Assembly: GCF_964204645.1 (NCBI RefSeq)
Contig: NC_134029.1
Location: 3,793,001-3,853,000 of the forward strand
Source of the DNA: Tubulanus polymorphus
Taxonomy: Eukaryota > Nemertea > Palaeonemertea > Tubulaniformes > Tubulanidae
Direction of reading: 5' to 3'
Length of the DNA stretch: 60,000 nucleotides
Under the pieces are notes generated by a model. That model was given only the letters and a program-made list of their open reading frames with translations. It was not told where the DNA came from and searched no databases. Made by a program: the position numbers and the translations under genes. Positions 39,401 through 53,041 of this stretch are shown piece after piece; position 1 is the stretch's first letter, and every line of letters begins with the position of its first letter.

Positions 39401-42234
39401 CGTATGAGAGTCTTCAGACACCTGTTGATGTAGAAGCACCTGCTCAGTCACATCTTCTCTAGTCAAATTCACCTGTGTTTTCTTTAATAGCAGGTACATT
39501 CTCAGTCATCTATATTGAACGGCCAAACAAACCCCAAGCCTTTTCTTTGGACGGCAAGACATACGTTTATAATTCAGCCTTCCAGATGTTTCTTAAGGTG
39601 GACTACTTTTTGCCTCAATTGTCTTCATAGATTTAATCGAGAGGTTTTTAGATTTAAACTTAAACCCCTGAGAAAGACCTATTTTGCGATTTTCTCGAAA
39701 TCGTTGTAACACGATAGGTTACCGGTTATGGCTTCATCAACCGAAGAAATACACGATAGTTTCGGGGGTTTGAATATCGAGGTCGCTAATGGCGTGAAAA
39801 GCGTCTTAGCAGATCAGGTGTTTAATGACGCTCAGATGATGGATCGACTACACGCGGATTAGAATATGAGCTGATAATCCTCGCTGCAGCCAAGAATTAT
39901 CAAAAAGACAGACCTCGCTATTCATCACAAAACCTTTCGTCGTATTCTATTCCTGTTGCTGTTGGCTGATTTTTCATTTCTTATAGTTCACGGATGTCTC
40001 GTAAATGTCATTGTCGCTATCATTCTATTATAGTCCTTCAACAGGTTTCAGTGAAAGAATTATCGTCAGTTGCTTATATCATTGATTATGATTATCATTG
40101 GTTATGTCAGTTTTCTTAAAGACGGCTACTATAGGGCATCTCGAAACGAATTAAGTTCTAGCTCGCGAAAACATTTTGGACTCATCGTTCTATCGTATTG
40201 TGGCATTTTATATAGTTTCACCGCGGTTGACAAAACTGTTGAACCTCGCTAAGCGCGTCGGGAGGAATATTCGTGAAAGGCGATAAAATATTTCACACAT
40301 TTTGTTCATTTGAAACCTGAAAACGTCCTCATTATAAACGCAGGCTCACGCAGCGCTACAATGAACAGAGTTTATCGACACGCGAAACTGTCGTCATGAA
40401 TTATTCCATATCGGCAAAGTTTCGTTTTTCAGCGAATGTTTAATAAGATATTTTCGGGTAACGAATGCGCTTGAGCGGTCACCGACGAATGCCTCGCTAC
40501 ACCGCCATGTTTTAACCCGTGCGTCATTCCGGTGTTTATGAATCGATTTGATGTTATAACCGAGACTTCAAGATGTTCCCGGCAGGTCTTTGCCGTGTAC
40601 CATACTACGAAAACCGAATGGATTTCTACGAAGTATTTTTAAACGACGGTATAAGCAATCCTCGTAGCGATGAATCTAAGTCCTTATCGTATGAATCGGA
40701 AAAGAATCCACGTATTAGATACGGTGAAGATATTTCGGAATGATGCGAGACATTCTCAATCTAACTGCGGCGAAGAACATGTGAAATAGAAGCCGCGTTC
40801 GCACTACACGTTGTTTTGAACGTTCTAGATTTAGTCTGATTCAATTCTTAACGGTCTAAGTAAAGACCGACCAAGAAGACCGATGATCATTTCTTTAAAT
40901 AGAAACTAATTGTTTGTTGATTACGGTGTTGCGGCAAGCCGGACCAGTGGAAAACGTGTGCAGACGCACGGTATTGATTTGGTCTGTTCCATACACGGTT
41001 CAAATCAGAACGGACTAACTGGAAGCGTTAGTTTGAACGCGGTTAGGGAAGGTAGAACGGCTTAGAGAAATGGAGTGTTGAAGAATGAGAATTTAATTTC
41101 CTTTTGCCTTGTAGTGGGTGAAGAAAGAGGAGGAAGAGTGAGATAGAGAGAGGTGAGAAAGAGAGGGGAATGAGAGGAAAGGGGATAGGGAGGCTGACGG
41201 TGATGTGGAGGTACGACCTCGAGGGAATACGCGCCGCGTCGAGACATCGATATCTACTCAAATGACGCGTAATGTAAATGGGCAGAAAAACTGCACTTTT
41301 AAACTTTTCAATTCATCCGGATTGAACCGACGCTGCGCGCTATGAATGGAAATGTGCGGGCTCTTAATTATCATTCGCGGTTCGCGTTGATGCATTAGTA
41401 GCGACTGAGTAACAACGTCTTACGGTGAATTCGTGAAACGCTTCACTGACAAAAGAATTGATTACAGTTAAAAGATAAAAATGGCAGACCGACCCAACGG
41501 TATATCCCTATACGCTCGTCTGTCAGGCAAAGGTTAATTCGGAGACAGTTGCGACCGATATTAAAGGACGTTCCGAACATCTACGGTGAAAATATCGTTA
41601 CGATTTTTGAACGCGGCCTGAAGCCCCTGGCATTCCGCGTCAGCGTCAATTTGCGTGCGCTTGATTAACCCTACTTATCAAATAGGCGAAAAAGTGCGAC
41701 TCGTGAGTGAAACATTTTCATCTACATAAAACACATCGATGATGTGTGGTTTTAATTCTCTGACAGGATTGATATATGATCATCGGTCAATTTCTTCAAC
41801 CAGCTCTCGGCTGTCGTCCGTGTATGTGTATATGTGCGCGCGCAATTGCTTTTAGATTATCTTGTCATTCGTAGTAATAACCTGACTTATAACCGTATTT
41901 ATGACGTCAAGCATCCTCCACACAGGGCATCGTTTCGCGAACCGATTGATGAGATTTGACATCGAGTGATCCCCGGCTTTAATTGAAGTATCGGATCCAG
42001 TTATATACATATATGCAATATAGAAACCGTAAGAAGTCGACGCGGTCTTACCAGCTTACTTGGCGTCACCTTGAAGTTGTTCCGTAATATTCCGACACTT
42101 TCTTCGCTCCGATGCGGATCCATCAATAATTTTTGCGACGGTCTATTAGAATTATAATGTAATCCCAGTGTTAGTTTCACGAAAAGAGGATTAACTCCGA
42201 AATCGATTTAAGATAAACTAAGTAAATGAAGAAA
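36401..42234. other. Intergenic DNA, nothing recognised
   Basis: It holds a small tandem duplication of TCTTGTATCAGT at 36811-36852 and one TGACGTCA at 41902-41909. A purine-rich stretch at 41120-41190 opens long minus-strand frames rich in Pro, Ser and Leu; I treat these as composition effects. The 110-codon minus-strand frame at 37294-37626 starts with TTG and has no recognised domain. Confidence 0.35.
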
Positions 42235-42648
42235 TTAAATTGGTTTTGGAGCTTTTTGTGAAAGTGGACTGTTTAGGGGGTTGTCGTCATTGATGATTGC
42301 TTCATGGATGGGATTGTATTGGATATAACAGGTTGATTGGAACATCCTTGTCCGAGCATCTGCTATATTACATATACAATACTTCATCTCTTTATTTCTG
42401 TTCATTCCGGCTGATGATGTCTGTTGGTCAACAGCCAAAACGCCGTGGTTTCGATTTGATAAATCTTCAAAACTTTGAAATTTCATTATGGGACTTTTAT
42501 CTATATAAAGTTGATGCGTATTAGTCTGCTTTATTCGATTAACATGCGTTCGACCAGTAACCTCACTTTTCCTCCGATACCAGGTCGTTGGCTCTAAGGT
42601 GTTCGGCGATCCTTCCTTATTTCTCGAATAGCATTCCCATGCATTCAT
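42235..42648 (-). CDS. Candidate terminal exon, unknown hydrophilic protein
   Basis: Open frame of 137 codons beginning ATG AAT GCA TGG on the minus strand, just after an acceptor-like GCGGGTTTAG, and ending SQKAPKPI with TAA. The predicted protein is hydrophilic, rich in Asn, Ser and Lys, with scattered Cys and no membrane helix or recognised domain. A second open minus-strand frame (143 codons, 43144-42713) lies just upstream on that strand but starts with TTG and is hydrophobic. Two adjacent frames of this length are unusual here, yet codon bias is not convincing. Confidence 0.2.
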   Translation of the reverse strand: MNAWECYSRNKEGSPNTLEPTTWYRRKSEVTGRTHVNRIKQTNTHQLYIDKSPIMKFQSFEDLSNRNHGVLAVDQQTSSAGMNRNKEMKYCICNIADARTRMFQSTCYIQYNPIHEAIINDDNPLNSPLSQKAPKPI

Positions 42649-45600
42649 TGCCTAAACCCGCAAGAGAGCATCTGGCCGAACGCTATCATTGGCACCTGAT
42701 TCATATGTTGATTTAGCGGTGTCTGTATTTGTTAATCGCGAAGTGACACTCGTCTCTGTAGTGCGAACCAATGAATACCGAACGACAAAGACACAAAAAA
42801 ACGATGTTCTTTGTAAGAAAAAGATACATTACGAAATATGCGCGGGATAGACGTAATAAAACGTATATTAAAAACTGTTCTTGTCGGCAGCGGGTGACAT
42901 CAGTCAACAAAGCGCGACTGAGCGCGGTGTAGTCTTTTGATTGGTCCTTTGTAAACGGCGGAAGGCAATCGCTGAAAATCCATTCGGGTAATTTATAGCC
43001 TAGGCAAACTGAGCGGATTGCCTTGAGTACAGGAAACAGCCGACCTATTATCGAAAGCTGATAGTCTATTATGGCTGTGAATATAAACCATTCATCTGTG
43101 AATTCGAGATATTCATGCGGCGAAGGATACAGACACATCCGCAATCGGGGTGAGGTTTAAGACTCAAGTATGCCTGACCCCGCGAGAACTTATCAAATCG
43201 GGGCAGCATTTCTCTTCGCCCACGGTTCTGTATTTCGATCAACCCCGAAAACCCATTGACAGATTGCAGTCGCTATCGTCTTGAGAACTTTGCCATTGTC
43301 TGAAGCGTCGTGGTTGTAGGATATTAAAATGGTGGCTAATCGATTGCCTCAGATGAAATAAAGTTCACTTCGTACCGGTGGATTTTCTCAGCCGAAGTTC
43401 TCAGACCGCTGTAGTGTCTGATGTAAACACGACGCGGAATAATCTTACTCGCTGAAGCAGCTGCTGGTGCTGGTGCTGGTGCTGCGTTTGCCTTCTCTTT
43501 TTGATATGCCAAACGTCAGCCACCTTGAATTTCGCCTACACGCCAAACGTGAGCTTATGAGCAAACATTGAGTCTGTGAGCAAAGTACAACATCTCTCAT
43601 GTTTCGTAATTTTGTTTTCGTTAAGTTCGCATCGTGTTCTTAAATATTGATCATCTTACCGACGCTGCGTGCTGACTGAGTAATAATTGTTAATCGCGTC
43701 GGTGACCAGCTTCAAACCGTAAACAAACCACTCGATATCTCAAAAATAACGTTTCTCGAAGCGCCATCCTTGTGAAAAGGGAATTACGTTATCAAAGGAT
43801 GTTCTAGTAGAATATGCAATTATTGATGCGAGTTGGAGCATTTAAATGATTGCGTATATTTCTGTAAATATATACCTGGACCCGCAGTTCCACAGCTATG
43901 AATTCGAGTTAAATATTTCATAAAAATGAATCAATTTTCAATGGTTTAACTCAGGAGGCAAATCTCAATCCTATTAGCCGCTGTGCTTCTTGTTATGAAA
44001 TATGTGGCAGTGATTTTTACGAGGCAGTCCCGTTTCGTGTTGTTTTTTTTGTGTAATCCGTTCCGAACACTGCGGTTTACTCCTAATCGGATTTTACGCG
44101 TTTTTAGTCCGCTGTACGTGTTATCTTGAGAGAAACGTCCCGATTCGTGCCGCCAGACACCAATCAAGCGCTGTTTTCGCCATCGATGTCCTCGTGGGGA
44201 CAATTCACGATGACGCCTCCGCGTAGTAAATCCGTAGTTTGGGCTACCCTTGATGAGATGACATTTGTACAAAAAATGGTTTACGACCCGATCTTGTCGC
44301 TTGGGGATTTATCAGTTAATGTGATGTAGTATTTTCCTATTGCCAGCAGATGTCGTCGGTCGCATTTTAACGTACGTAATGCTAAACTAATCAGGTTCGA
44401 TCCCCTGACAAGGGAGGATGTTTTATCCTATAAAAGGGAATCGTCCCTCTTAGATATTTGATTTGATTTGTAAGTTTGATTATATTTTATTTGGTGTCCC
44501 TTACCACGCGACACCCGTCCCCGGGAGGAGCGCGAAACGGGAGGTATTATTTTGAAATCGGAAATCGGTTGGTTGATCGGTCGAATTTACAGAATTTTTG
44601 TTTAAATCGAAGTTGCGGGAGTAATGAAAACTGGCCAAGCTTTTCACATCGAAGTTGTAGGCCGATTTTGTTTCTAATACATGTCTTTATTGTAGAAAAA
44701 TAGAAATACAACATAGAATTGACAAATTTCCCACTTAGGCCTCGAAACACATTATGAGTGAGCTCTATTACAAAAGACGGCGTATAGATAGTTTTCTGCA
44801 ATAATTGATTGTAATATACGTAAACGAAGGAAATAATGAAAAAAATGGAATGAGATGAAATGGAAAGATCTATAGAGGCAGATACAGTTCAAAATGAAGT
44901 TGGAAGCGCTTTTAAGAATCGAACAATTTTCACGATACATTGTGATCACCGTATAATAGAAATCGACATTTACTTTGTTCAGTTTTACCTTGAAATAAAT
45001 GTAATACGTTTAGGGCTGCGAGCTGGTTGGAGAGTTGGCGGATATTTTCAGCATGTTGGGCCGATTAAGCATGAAAATATCCAGTGATCTGCTCAACCTT
45101 GTCGATTTGTGTTCGGCGTCTGTTAGACGAAAATTTCAGGGAGTACTGATATAAAACGGTTATTAAACAACAGCGCGGTTGTGATAGCGTTCGTGTCTTT
45201 TGAACGAAGATAATCGGCAGTAAAGATAAATTCATCAGTAAGGACGCGTGATAGTTCGCTGTATCACAATAACGTGCTGTACCGAGAGACCACCTACAGC
45301 AAATACCTGTGCGCGTGTCATGCGACGAATTTCAAATGGCCCTTAATATGTTTGTTTATGCTAAAAAGTTGATCCCTTATGCGCCATTCCGGTCGGTTTG
45401 TAGCCGAAACGATTCTGCGGTAATGGAAATCCTCGGCGGATATTATGACTATTTCGTTCGAGGTTGAACCCGTTTAATTGCCGATAAGCGCTGCCGCTAT
45501 CGTCACCACCCACTCGTTTAGTTTTGATTGATGATTAATGAACGTTATTTAACGATATAAAACGAGAAATGAAATCCGCGCGTATTAATTTCTCAAAGTT

Positions 45601-46207
45601 TCGCAATAAGTTCGTTATAGATTTGAAATACACATTAACGACGTTTCGGGTATTCGGAGAATTTATGGATGTCGATTATGGGTATCAACAGTATTTCGCA
45701 TCGATGTCGTCTTTATATTTAATTTATTTAAAACATAGTCTATCGAGGCGTCAAAAGCAATACTTAAACGTGCTTGGCATAGCGGAAAAACTAATTGCTT
45801 GTGCTCCATTACCAAGTGAGTAGCAATCAGTAACTATTATGAAATAAGAGACCCACTTGTCTATGAAGAGATCATCATCGCTTCTAGTGAATGAGAGTCG
45901 ATGAGAATTAGAAAGAACGTCAGCAATCGTGTGAAGGGGTGTGGCTGGAAAAACTACCGCTGAAATTGTTGTGTTCTGTTTTTTTTTCTCGATATTCTGA
46001 AAGTTCATAAATCATTCCTGTAAGATTTTAGTCATGGCACGGTTATCCTGAATTCAAGCACGAAGCTTTAGCACGGGAGAAAGTCTCGCGAACTTGGCCC
46101 AGTTTTTGTAGTCGGGGTCACGGTCAATATTCATTTGACAGTTTTCTGGTGGAACCTACGTATTTGCTGTCAAACCACCGCTACATCAAATAAACATTCG
46201 TACTAAC
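42649..46207. other. Intergenic DNA with a GCTGGT repeat
   Basis: A (GCTGGT)n tract lies at 43453-43484; on the minus strand it reads Ala-Pro repeats and is followed by GTAAGA, a good donor, but an in-frame TGA lies close upstream, so no exon is called. A B-box-like GGTTCGATCCC at 44394 lacks a tRNA fold. Other frames are short. Confidence 0.35.
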
Positions 46208-46340
46208 GTGCAGCATGTGACATTTCTTTTCTGATTGCTCGATCAAAGAGTGGTTTGTTTCTCGCGAGAAGTAACGTCGCCGATGCATAATTAAATATCG
46301 TCGGTGACCGATGCGACGAATCCGATTCGTTATCCGCCAT
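46208..46340 (-). CDS. Candidate first coding exon, unknown protein
   Basis: On the minus strand, ATG at 46340-46338 lies in a strong start context (CGAAATGGCG) and opens a 44-codon frame, MADNESDSSHRS ... RKEMSHAA, followed by the donor-like GTTAGT at 46207-46202. The start, the acidic Ser-rich N-terminus and the CpG-richer flank upstream (46340-46770) look like a gene's first exon. No second exon has been matched to it and the family is unknown. If real, the gene runs leftward. Confidence 0.3.
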
Positions 46341-46375
46341 TTCGATGGACACCGATGAAAATTCGACCTCTATTC

Positions 46376-46391
46376 GTGTGTGTGTGTGTGT
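46376..46391 (+). repeat. (GT)n tract
   Basis: About eight GT units, within the CpG-richer segment upstream of the candidate exon at 46208-46340. A similar (CA)n run lies at 46557-46570. Confidence 0.85.
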
Positions 46392-47941
46392 GGACCCCGC
46401 TGGAGCCGACGGCATTTTACCCACGTACACCGAGTCATCTTCTGGACTAATTTATTTGTACGGTAAACACGCCGCAGTTCGCGGTTCACGCGGCAGATCT
46501 TCGTCCATCCGTAAAACACAACACAAGTGAATCGCTGTTAGGCCGCCGCCGGGCACACTCACACACACACAGAGCGCCGGCTGCCGTGTCTCGGAAACCA
46601 CTGATCGCGACGACCATCAAGAGAAGTGCTTCGTGATTTTAAAAAACCCTCTATCGACCGGCACATTATATTATGCGCAAAAACAATCGCCTTTCGCGCC
46701 GTATTGACCAGAACAGCGAAAAACAGTTGATCTGATGGTACATAAGATCGATCTTTGAGCAATCATTTCGACTAACAGTCACCCATGTTCCCCATGATGG
46801 TGACACTGGAGAAATCATTCCGTCCGGAAAAATCTACCAACTGTATCAGTAGTGATCGCCAAAAACAAATAGGAACGTTATGTTTCCGATAGAACTGTCG
46901 TCCGTCGAGGGAGAAACTATAGCGGCAAGTTACAATTCTGATTTATCAATCACTACTCATCGATCTCAAACCGATAGATTATAAATTTGATGCTCGTTAA
47001 GCCGAAATACCAGCGACTACGGAGCTGCTTCAGACACCTCGCCGTAACTGAGTTTCATAGGGTTGATATATTTGACTCGTTGACTCTGAGGTCGATTGAT
47101 TGAATATTTACTGATTGTGTTTAGAATCGAATTCAACCCGTATTCGATGAACCTGTTTCGATGTTCTAATCGTAATGACATTTCCGAAATGCGAAATTAG
47201 AAATAATATTTACGTTGTTGTTGAGAATTTGTGTGTTTTTGTCAAAATGACAATGATGAACGAGTTTCATTTCAAGGTTTTACAAATAATTGTACTGATT
47301 TCGAAATTGGTCATTTTCGATAGGTTTCATAACACATATAACATGCAATGCCAACTTTAATTGCAGATTTTGACGGTTTCGATAACCTTCGTTTTTCCAT
47401 ATATTTACACTAATGATTCATTTTAGATTTTAAGCTTTGGTATTGTATCGGTTTTTTCCGCTGTTATAGTTGATTGATAGTCGAGCGGTTTACCGCCTGA
47501 GTATTAGCTTCATTATTTATTCACGCTCCTGCATTCTTCCGCCGAGTTCGGTCTTTTTTTTATCAGTCTCTTTTTTGCAGATCGCGCGGACTCCAGCAGT
47601 GCGTGCCGCATGCGACGTATAAACGTCACTTGACGTTATTTGTGCTGTTGATCTCGTATGTTTAGATCAACGAATCGCTTTTCGGGTTCGTCGTCGCCGC
47701 CGCGCTGTAGTGACGATGTTTTCTCTATGTTCGCCATCCATTTCATTAACAGCAGCGCGTGATTGATTTCTTGCGATGGCGAGTGTTCATAATTATTTCA
47801 GCTTCCGTCAGAACATGTTGAAGGAGTCAAAGAATACGCAGTAAATCCATTGTAGACGAACCAGAGCTAATTACTTAGTTTCGGTGCCTTTTGGATCTCG
47901 GCCAGTCTTGACTTCTTGACAAAAACGTCTGGAAATAAAGG
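46392..47941. other. Intergenic DNA, possible minus-strand promoter region
   Basis: 46392-46770 is CpG-richer and may hold the 5' end of a leftward gene. Near 47478-47551 there is an A-box match (TAGTCGAGCGG), a weak B-box and a run of eight T. At about 47620-47680 two small inverted repeats occur (AACGTCA/TGACGTT and GTTGATCT/AGATCAAC). Confidence 0.3.
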
Positions 47942-48077
47942 TCGAGGTCAAATCTCGGTTGTTGGTGATTTTGGTCAGACAGTGAAGAATCTGATCTGGA
48001 ATTATTCGGTTATATATTGGTATGATGATATATATATCGGGCATTGGTAACTTTTTTAACCGAGAATTTGACCTCGA
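47942..48077. mobile_element. MITE-like element with about 19-bp terminal inverted repeats
   Basis: TCGAGGTCAAATCTCGGTT (47942-47960) and, at 48058-48077, its reverse complement with one extra base (AACCGAGAATTTGACCTCGA). The 136-bp segment has no coding capacity. No target duplication was recognised. Confidence 0.65.
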
Positions 48078-48860
48078 TATTTTAGTTGTCGCATCGATTT
48101 CAACACGGCGCGTGTGACTGACGCCTGTCAGTCTGGAGACTGTGCCGCGACAATTTCCGCAACGTTCAAACTTGTCATGAGAGACCTATATAAGTGACGA
48201 AATGTCATCGAATTCATGAATCTAGACACGCATCTCAATACTGCACGTCGACTTTTTTTTTTTTTCATTCAGATTGTCGTATGCTGGATATCTATGGCTT
48301 TCTTCATTTTGAGCAATTATACACATGGGACGTGTTTTTGCTTATCTTTTCATCATTATTTCCAAAAAGAGAGCATTTTCGTTCTGTTTGTCAGATTCTC
48401 ATTCCCGTAACGATCGCTCTCTTGAAAGCCTGTTTTTATCGATATGTTACAATATCACTGATGTCTTTTGATAGAATCGTAATTATAAAGTTTTTGATCA
48501 TTAATCTCGATTTCGTAATGATGATCAATGTTTCACGCGAGTATGTACGTCTATTTTGTGACAGCTGCGTGGGAAGTTGGCGAGTTTGTTCGCGACAAAC
48601 AAAAAGTTCATACATATTCAAAGGACTGCGACATTTACGTAAGAGAATAACATTTGCTACGAGCTGATGATCATCTTTATCATGGAAGAAACATGAAATG
48701 TAAAAATTTGTTTGAAGCGCAGTCGATAGCTGGGACTCATAGAATCATAACACGCTGGCAGACAATGAGGTATTTCCTGAAACTGAATCTGATTCTGACA
48801 AATTTAACACTCCACCTCGAACACTTGTAGTTCAGTCAATCAGTCAATCTAGTAGTCCCT
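48078..48860. other. Intergenic DNA, nothing supported
   Basis: A 157-codon plus-strand frame (48194-48667) passes through a T-run and has hydrophobic stretches, but no family is recognised and it has no flanking splice signals, so it is not called a gene. Confidence 0.35.
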
Positions 48861-49070
48861 TCCTTTCAGTCAGTCTGTTCATGGCCGGGCCTTTTCCAAC
48901 AGTGCCAACAATTATGGACCATCTTCCAGTCTGCCGGCAAGTAATCCCATCCATTGATGAATTCAGGAAGCGTCAGCAATGTTTCCTTTTTTAAGAAACA
49001 GTTCATCGGCTATGATGCCTTCTGGATTTAACGCTATATAAAAACCAGAATCATCATTAAACATCCGTTT
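48861..49070 (+). repeat. Dispersed repeat, copy B
   Basis: Related to 2388-2560 in the same orientation (shared GGCCTTTTCCAA, CTTCCAGTCTGCCG, ATCCATTGATG, GTTTCCTTTTTTAA, TTCATC). The similarity begins in a Cys-free CAGTCAGTC-rich leader and fades after the AACGCTATATAAA region. Confidence 0.6.
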
Positions 49071-50925
<1,855 letters not shown>

Positions 50926-50945
50926 ACTATATATATTTCCACTAT

Positions 50946-51351
50946 CTAAAATAAATACTTCAAATATAAGCTACGGTAATAATTTCGCTCCATTGATTAT
51001 CACTTCGGATCACTTTGCATCTGGTTCATGAGGTTGATTTGCTGCAGATAATTAGTTTTTTTCCAATATATCGTCCTTTCATTTTTTAGTTATAAGTGTA
51101 ACCGAAGAACAGCTGGTTAAAATGGAGTAACAAAAAGCTATTCTTTCAAAAAATTCAGAATTCAGAGTTTTAGTTCAATTGTGTCTATGTCCCAGTTCCG
51201 TATTTCTGAATTTGATTTGACTAAAGGCTCAAAATGTTGAGAATAAGCTGATTTCACCTCGAAGCGAATTATCTCTCTCCCATAACAGCAGAATCGGTGT
51301 CATAGAATCAGATGCCTCCGATGTCAGACGCTAACCCAACAATAGATTAAC
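50946..51351. other. Intergenic DNA, nothing recognised
   Basis: No supported gene or repeat. Confidence 0.4.
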
Positions 51352-51406
51352 GGATAAAGTGGAGAGTCATAATAGGGCTGCTGACCCTAACCCTAACCCT
51401 TTATCC
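51352..51406. repeat. Short telomere-like repeat inside an inverted repeat
   Basis: CCCTAACCCTAACCCT (51385-51400) is more than two and a half copies of the animal telomere hexamer. It is flanked by GGATAAAG (51352-51359) and CTTTATCC (51399-51406), exact reverse complements. Confidence 0.7.
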
Positions 51407-52192
51407 TGAGATCTTGTGTAAGAGGGTATGGATTAAAGGGGAAGCATTTCATTCAACACCGGGTTCTTGGTTTTAGCGATAACATCACCCGCACAATGTT
51501 CACGCAAAGCTCGGTCCATCGCGAGAAATTTATGTGGCAATTGCAAGAATGCGGTTGCTGTCATAAACCAGGTTGTATACAAGGTCACGTGGCGGCGGTG
51601 TCATGATAAATCTTCACCGCGATGAAGATTCCTATCGATATAAACAGTTGTTATTGACCACTTTATTATGTTTTTCTTTTCCGAGAGAAAAACTACGGAA
51701 GCTTAGCAAGACCAGTATATACACCTGCCAGCACTCGACATCGATCATCCATTATTTGCAGTTATGAAAGAGATGAGTGTATTCGTGGTCATATTTCATA
51801 TAAAAAAGAGTCCAGTCACTGAATTATTCATTTGACCAGGTGTTGTTTCCCCGCTTAATCGAGTAGTCTCGGCTGGTTTTCCTCAGTTGATTGCAAAGGT
51901 ATAATATAAGTCTTCTATATAAACTCCGGGCAAGTATTCCTAAAGAGGACTTTTAGGGTGCAGTCGAGTCGTCGAATTGAATACCAACTGAAGCAACTTT
52001 TCGTAGTCGTTTTTTCTTATTGTGGGATTTCATTTTCAGCACGAATGAACAGTGTGTGGATCAAGATTATCATTGAAAAGGTCTCCTCTCACCTGGATTT
52101 GACGGGTGGTGATAGATAAATTCGAATGATTTGACTGCGGGAGTTTTAGATCTATCTCTATTCGACTGCATTGTACTAATCGGCCTTACCGC
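51407..52192. other. Intergenic DNA, nothing recognised
   Basis: Short frames only. Confidence 0.35.
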
Positions 52193-52510
52193 AATGGGGT
52201 ACCCGCAGCTATCCCGTCCGATGGCGTGATGAGCAGTAGGTCGTCCGTTGTCATAATTTTGAACTGGATTTCTAGACTCCAATCCATATATTATCAAAGC
52301 AACCACCAAATATACAATACTTACATTCTTCTACTCGGATATCGGTATTGTTTTCTTAAATAATTGATTCATTTAAGAGAAAATTGTATTTAGATTTAAT
52401 TGAAATGTAAAAGAAACCGAACGCGGCGGACGACCAACTTCCTACTATCAAGCCTGGTTGAACCATACGTGGAATCCTCGATTGCCACAGTAGCGCTGCG
52501 GGTACCCCAT
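52193..52510. repeat. Region bounded by a perfect 17-bp inverted repeat
   Basis: AATGGGGTACCCGCAGC (52193-52209) and GCTGCGGGTACCCCATT (52494-52510) are exact reverse complements about 284 bases apart. Several minus-strand frames of 70-110 codons overlap the region (52070-52309, 52356-52571, 52448-52777); none is recognised. It could be an element with subterminal repeats. Confidence 0.6.
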
Positions 52511-52922
52511 TAATCGGTTTGAAGGTCGAGTTGTTTCGCGAATATTCGGCGAGTAGTTTATCGAACAACACGTGTCCGGAACCGGAAATGCGTCATCCAA
52601 GGTAACTTCCCGCGGCTCCAGATGGCTTAGTGATGAATTTGGCGAAATCATAGCTAATGTTTGGTATGTTTCTGACAATAACTGCATTCCTGGAGAGCAA
52701 GTTGTCGGTGTTTCGGGGAGCATTTTTATTACCGCACGGCAATAAAACATGGCGTTTGATGCGGAATTTGTTGACACTGGAAGCCAGTTACCGGCGCTCT
52801 ACAGAGCAACCTCAAACAAACGTGAATTTAAATAAATGTCATCCGGAAACAGATCTTCCCTCAATAATAAGTTTAAAACCCGGCGCTGTATGAAAAATTA
52901 AACGATTAAAAAACGAAATTCA

Positions 52923-53041
52923 TTTATCAAGAATAAAAATCAAAAATTGAAAGACATTTCGGTCTCTCTCTCCCGTTCGGTCTTGAGAGAGTCCGAAACA
53001 TTTTGTCTTTAAATTTTTGATTTTGATTATTCCTTGAAACA
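52923..53041. repeat. Long imperfect hairpin, about 118 bases
   Basis: The left arm (TCAAGAATAA, AATCAAAAATTGAAAGACA, TTTCGG, CTCTCTC in order) is complementary to the right arm (GAGAGAG, CCGAAA, TGTCTTTAAATTTTTGATT, TTATTCCTTGA) with a bulge of about five bases on the right arm and a loop of about 15 bases. About 45 bases pair on each side. It may be a foldback transposon remnant or a small-RNA precursor. Confidence 0.8.

Noticed and set aside
41043-41261. Two overlapping minus-strand frames rich in Pro, Ser and Leu
   Set aside because: Produced by a long purine-rich (GAGA/GGA) stretch on the plus strand; low complexity only.
43453-43510. Ala-Pro repeat exon with a GTAAGA donor on the minus strand
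   Set aside because: An in-frame TGA lies about 17 codons upstream of the donor and no acceptable acceptor lies between, so the exon would be implausibly short.
44340-44425. tRNA-like B-box GGTTCGATCCC at 44394
   Set aside because: No A-box at the right distance and no acceptor pairing; the TCAGG/CCTGA stem alone is not enough.
48194-48667. 157-codon plus-strand frame with hydrophobic stretches
   Set aside because: It runs through a T-homopolymer and T-rich DNA, which alone creates Phe/Leu/Ile-rich helices; no family recognised.
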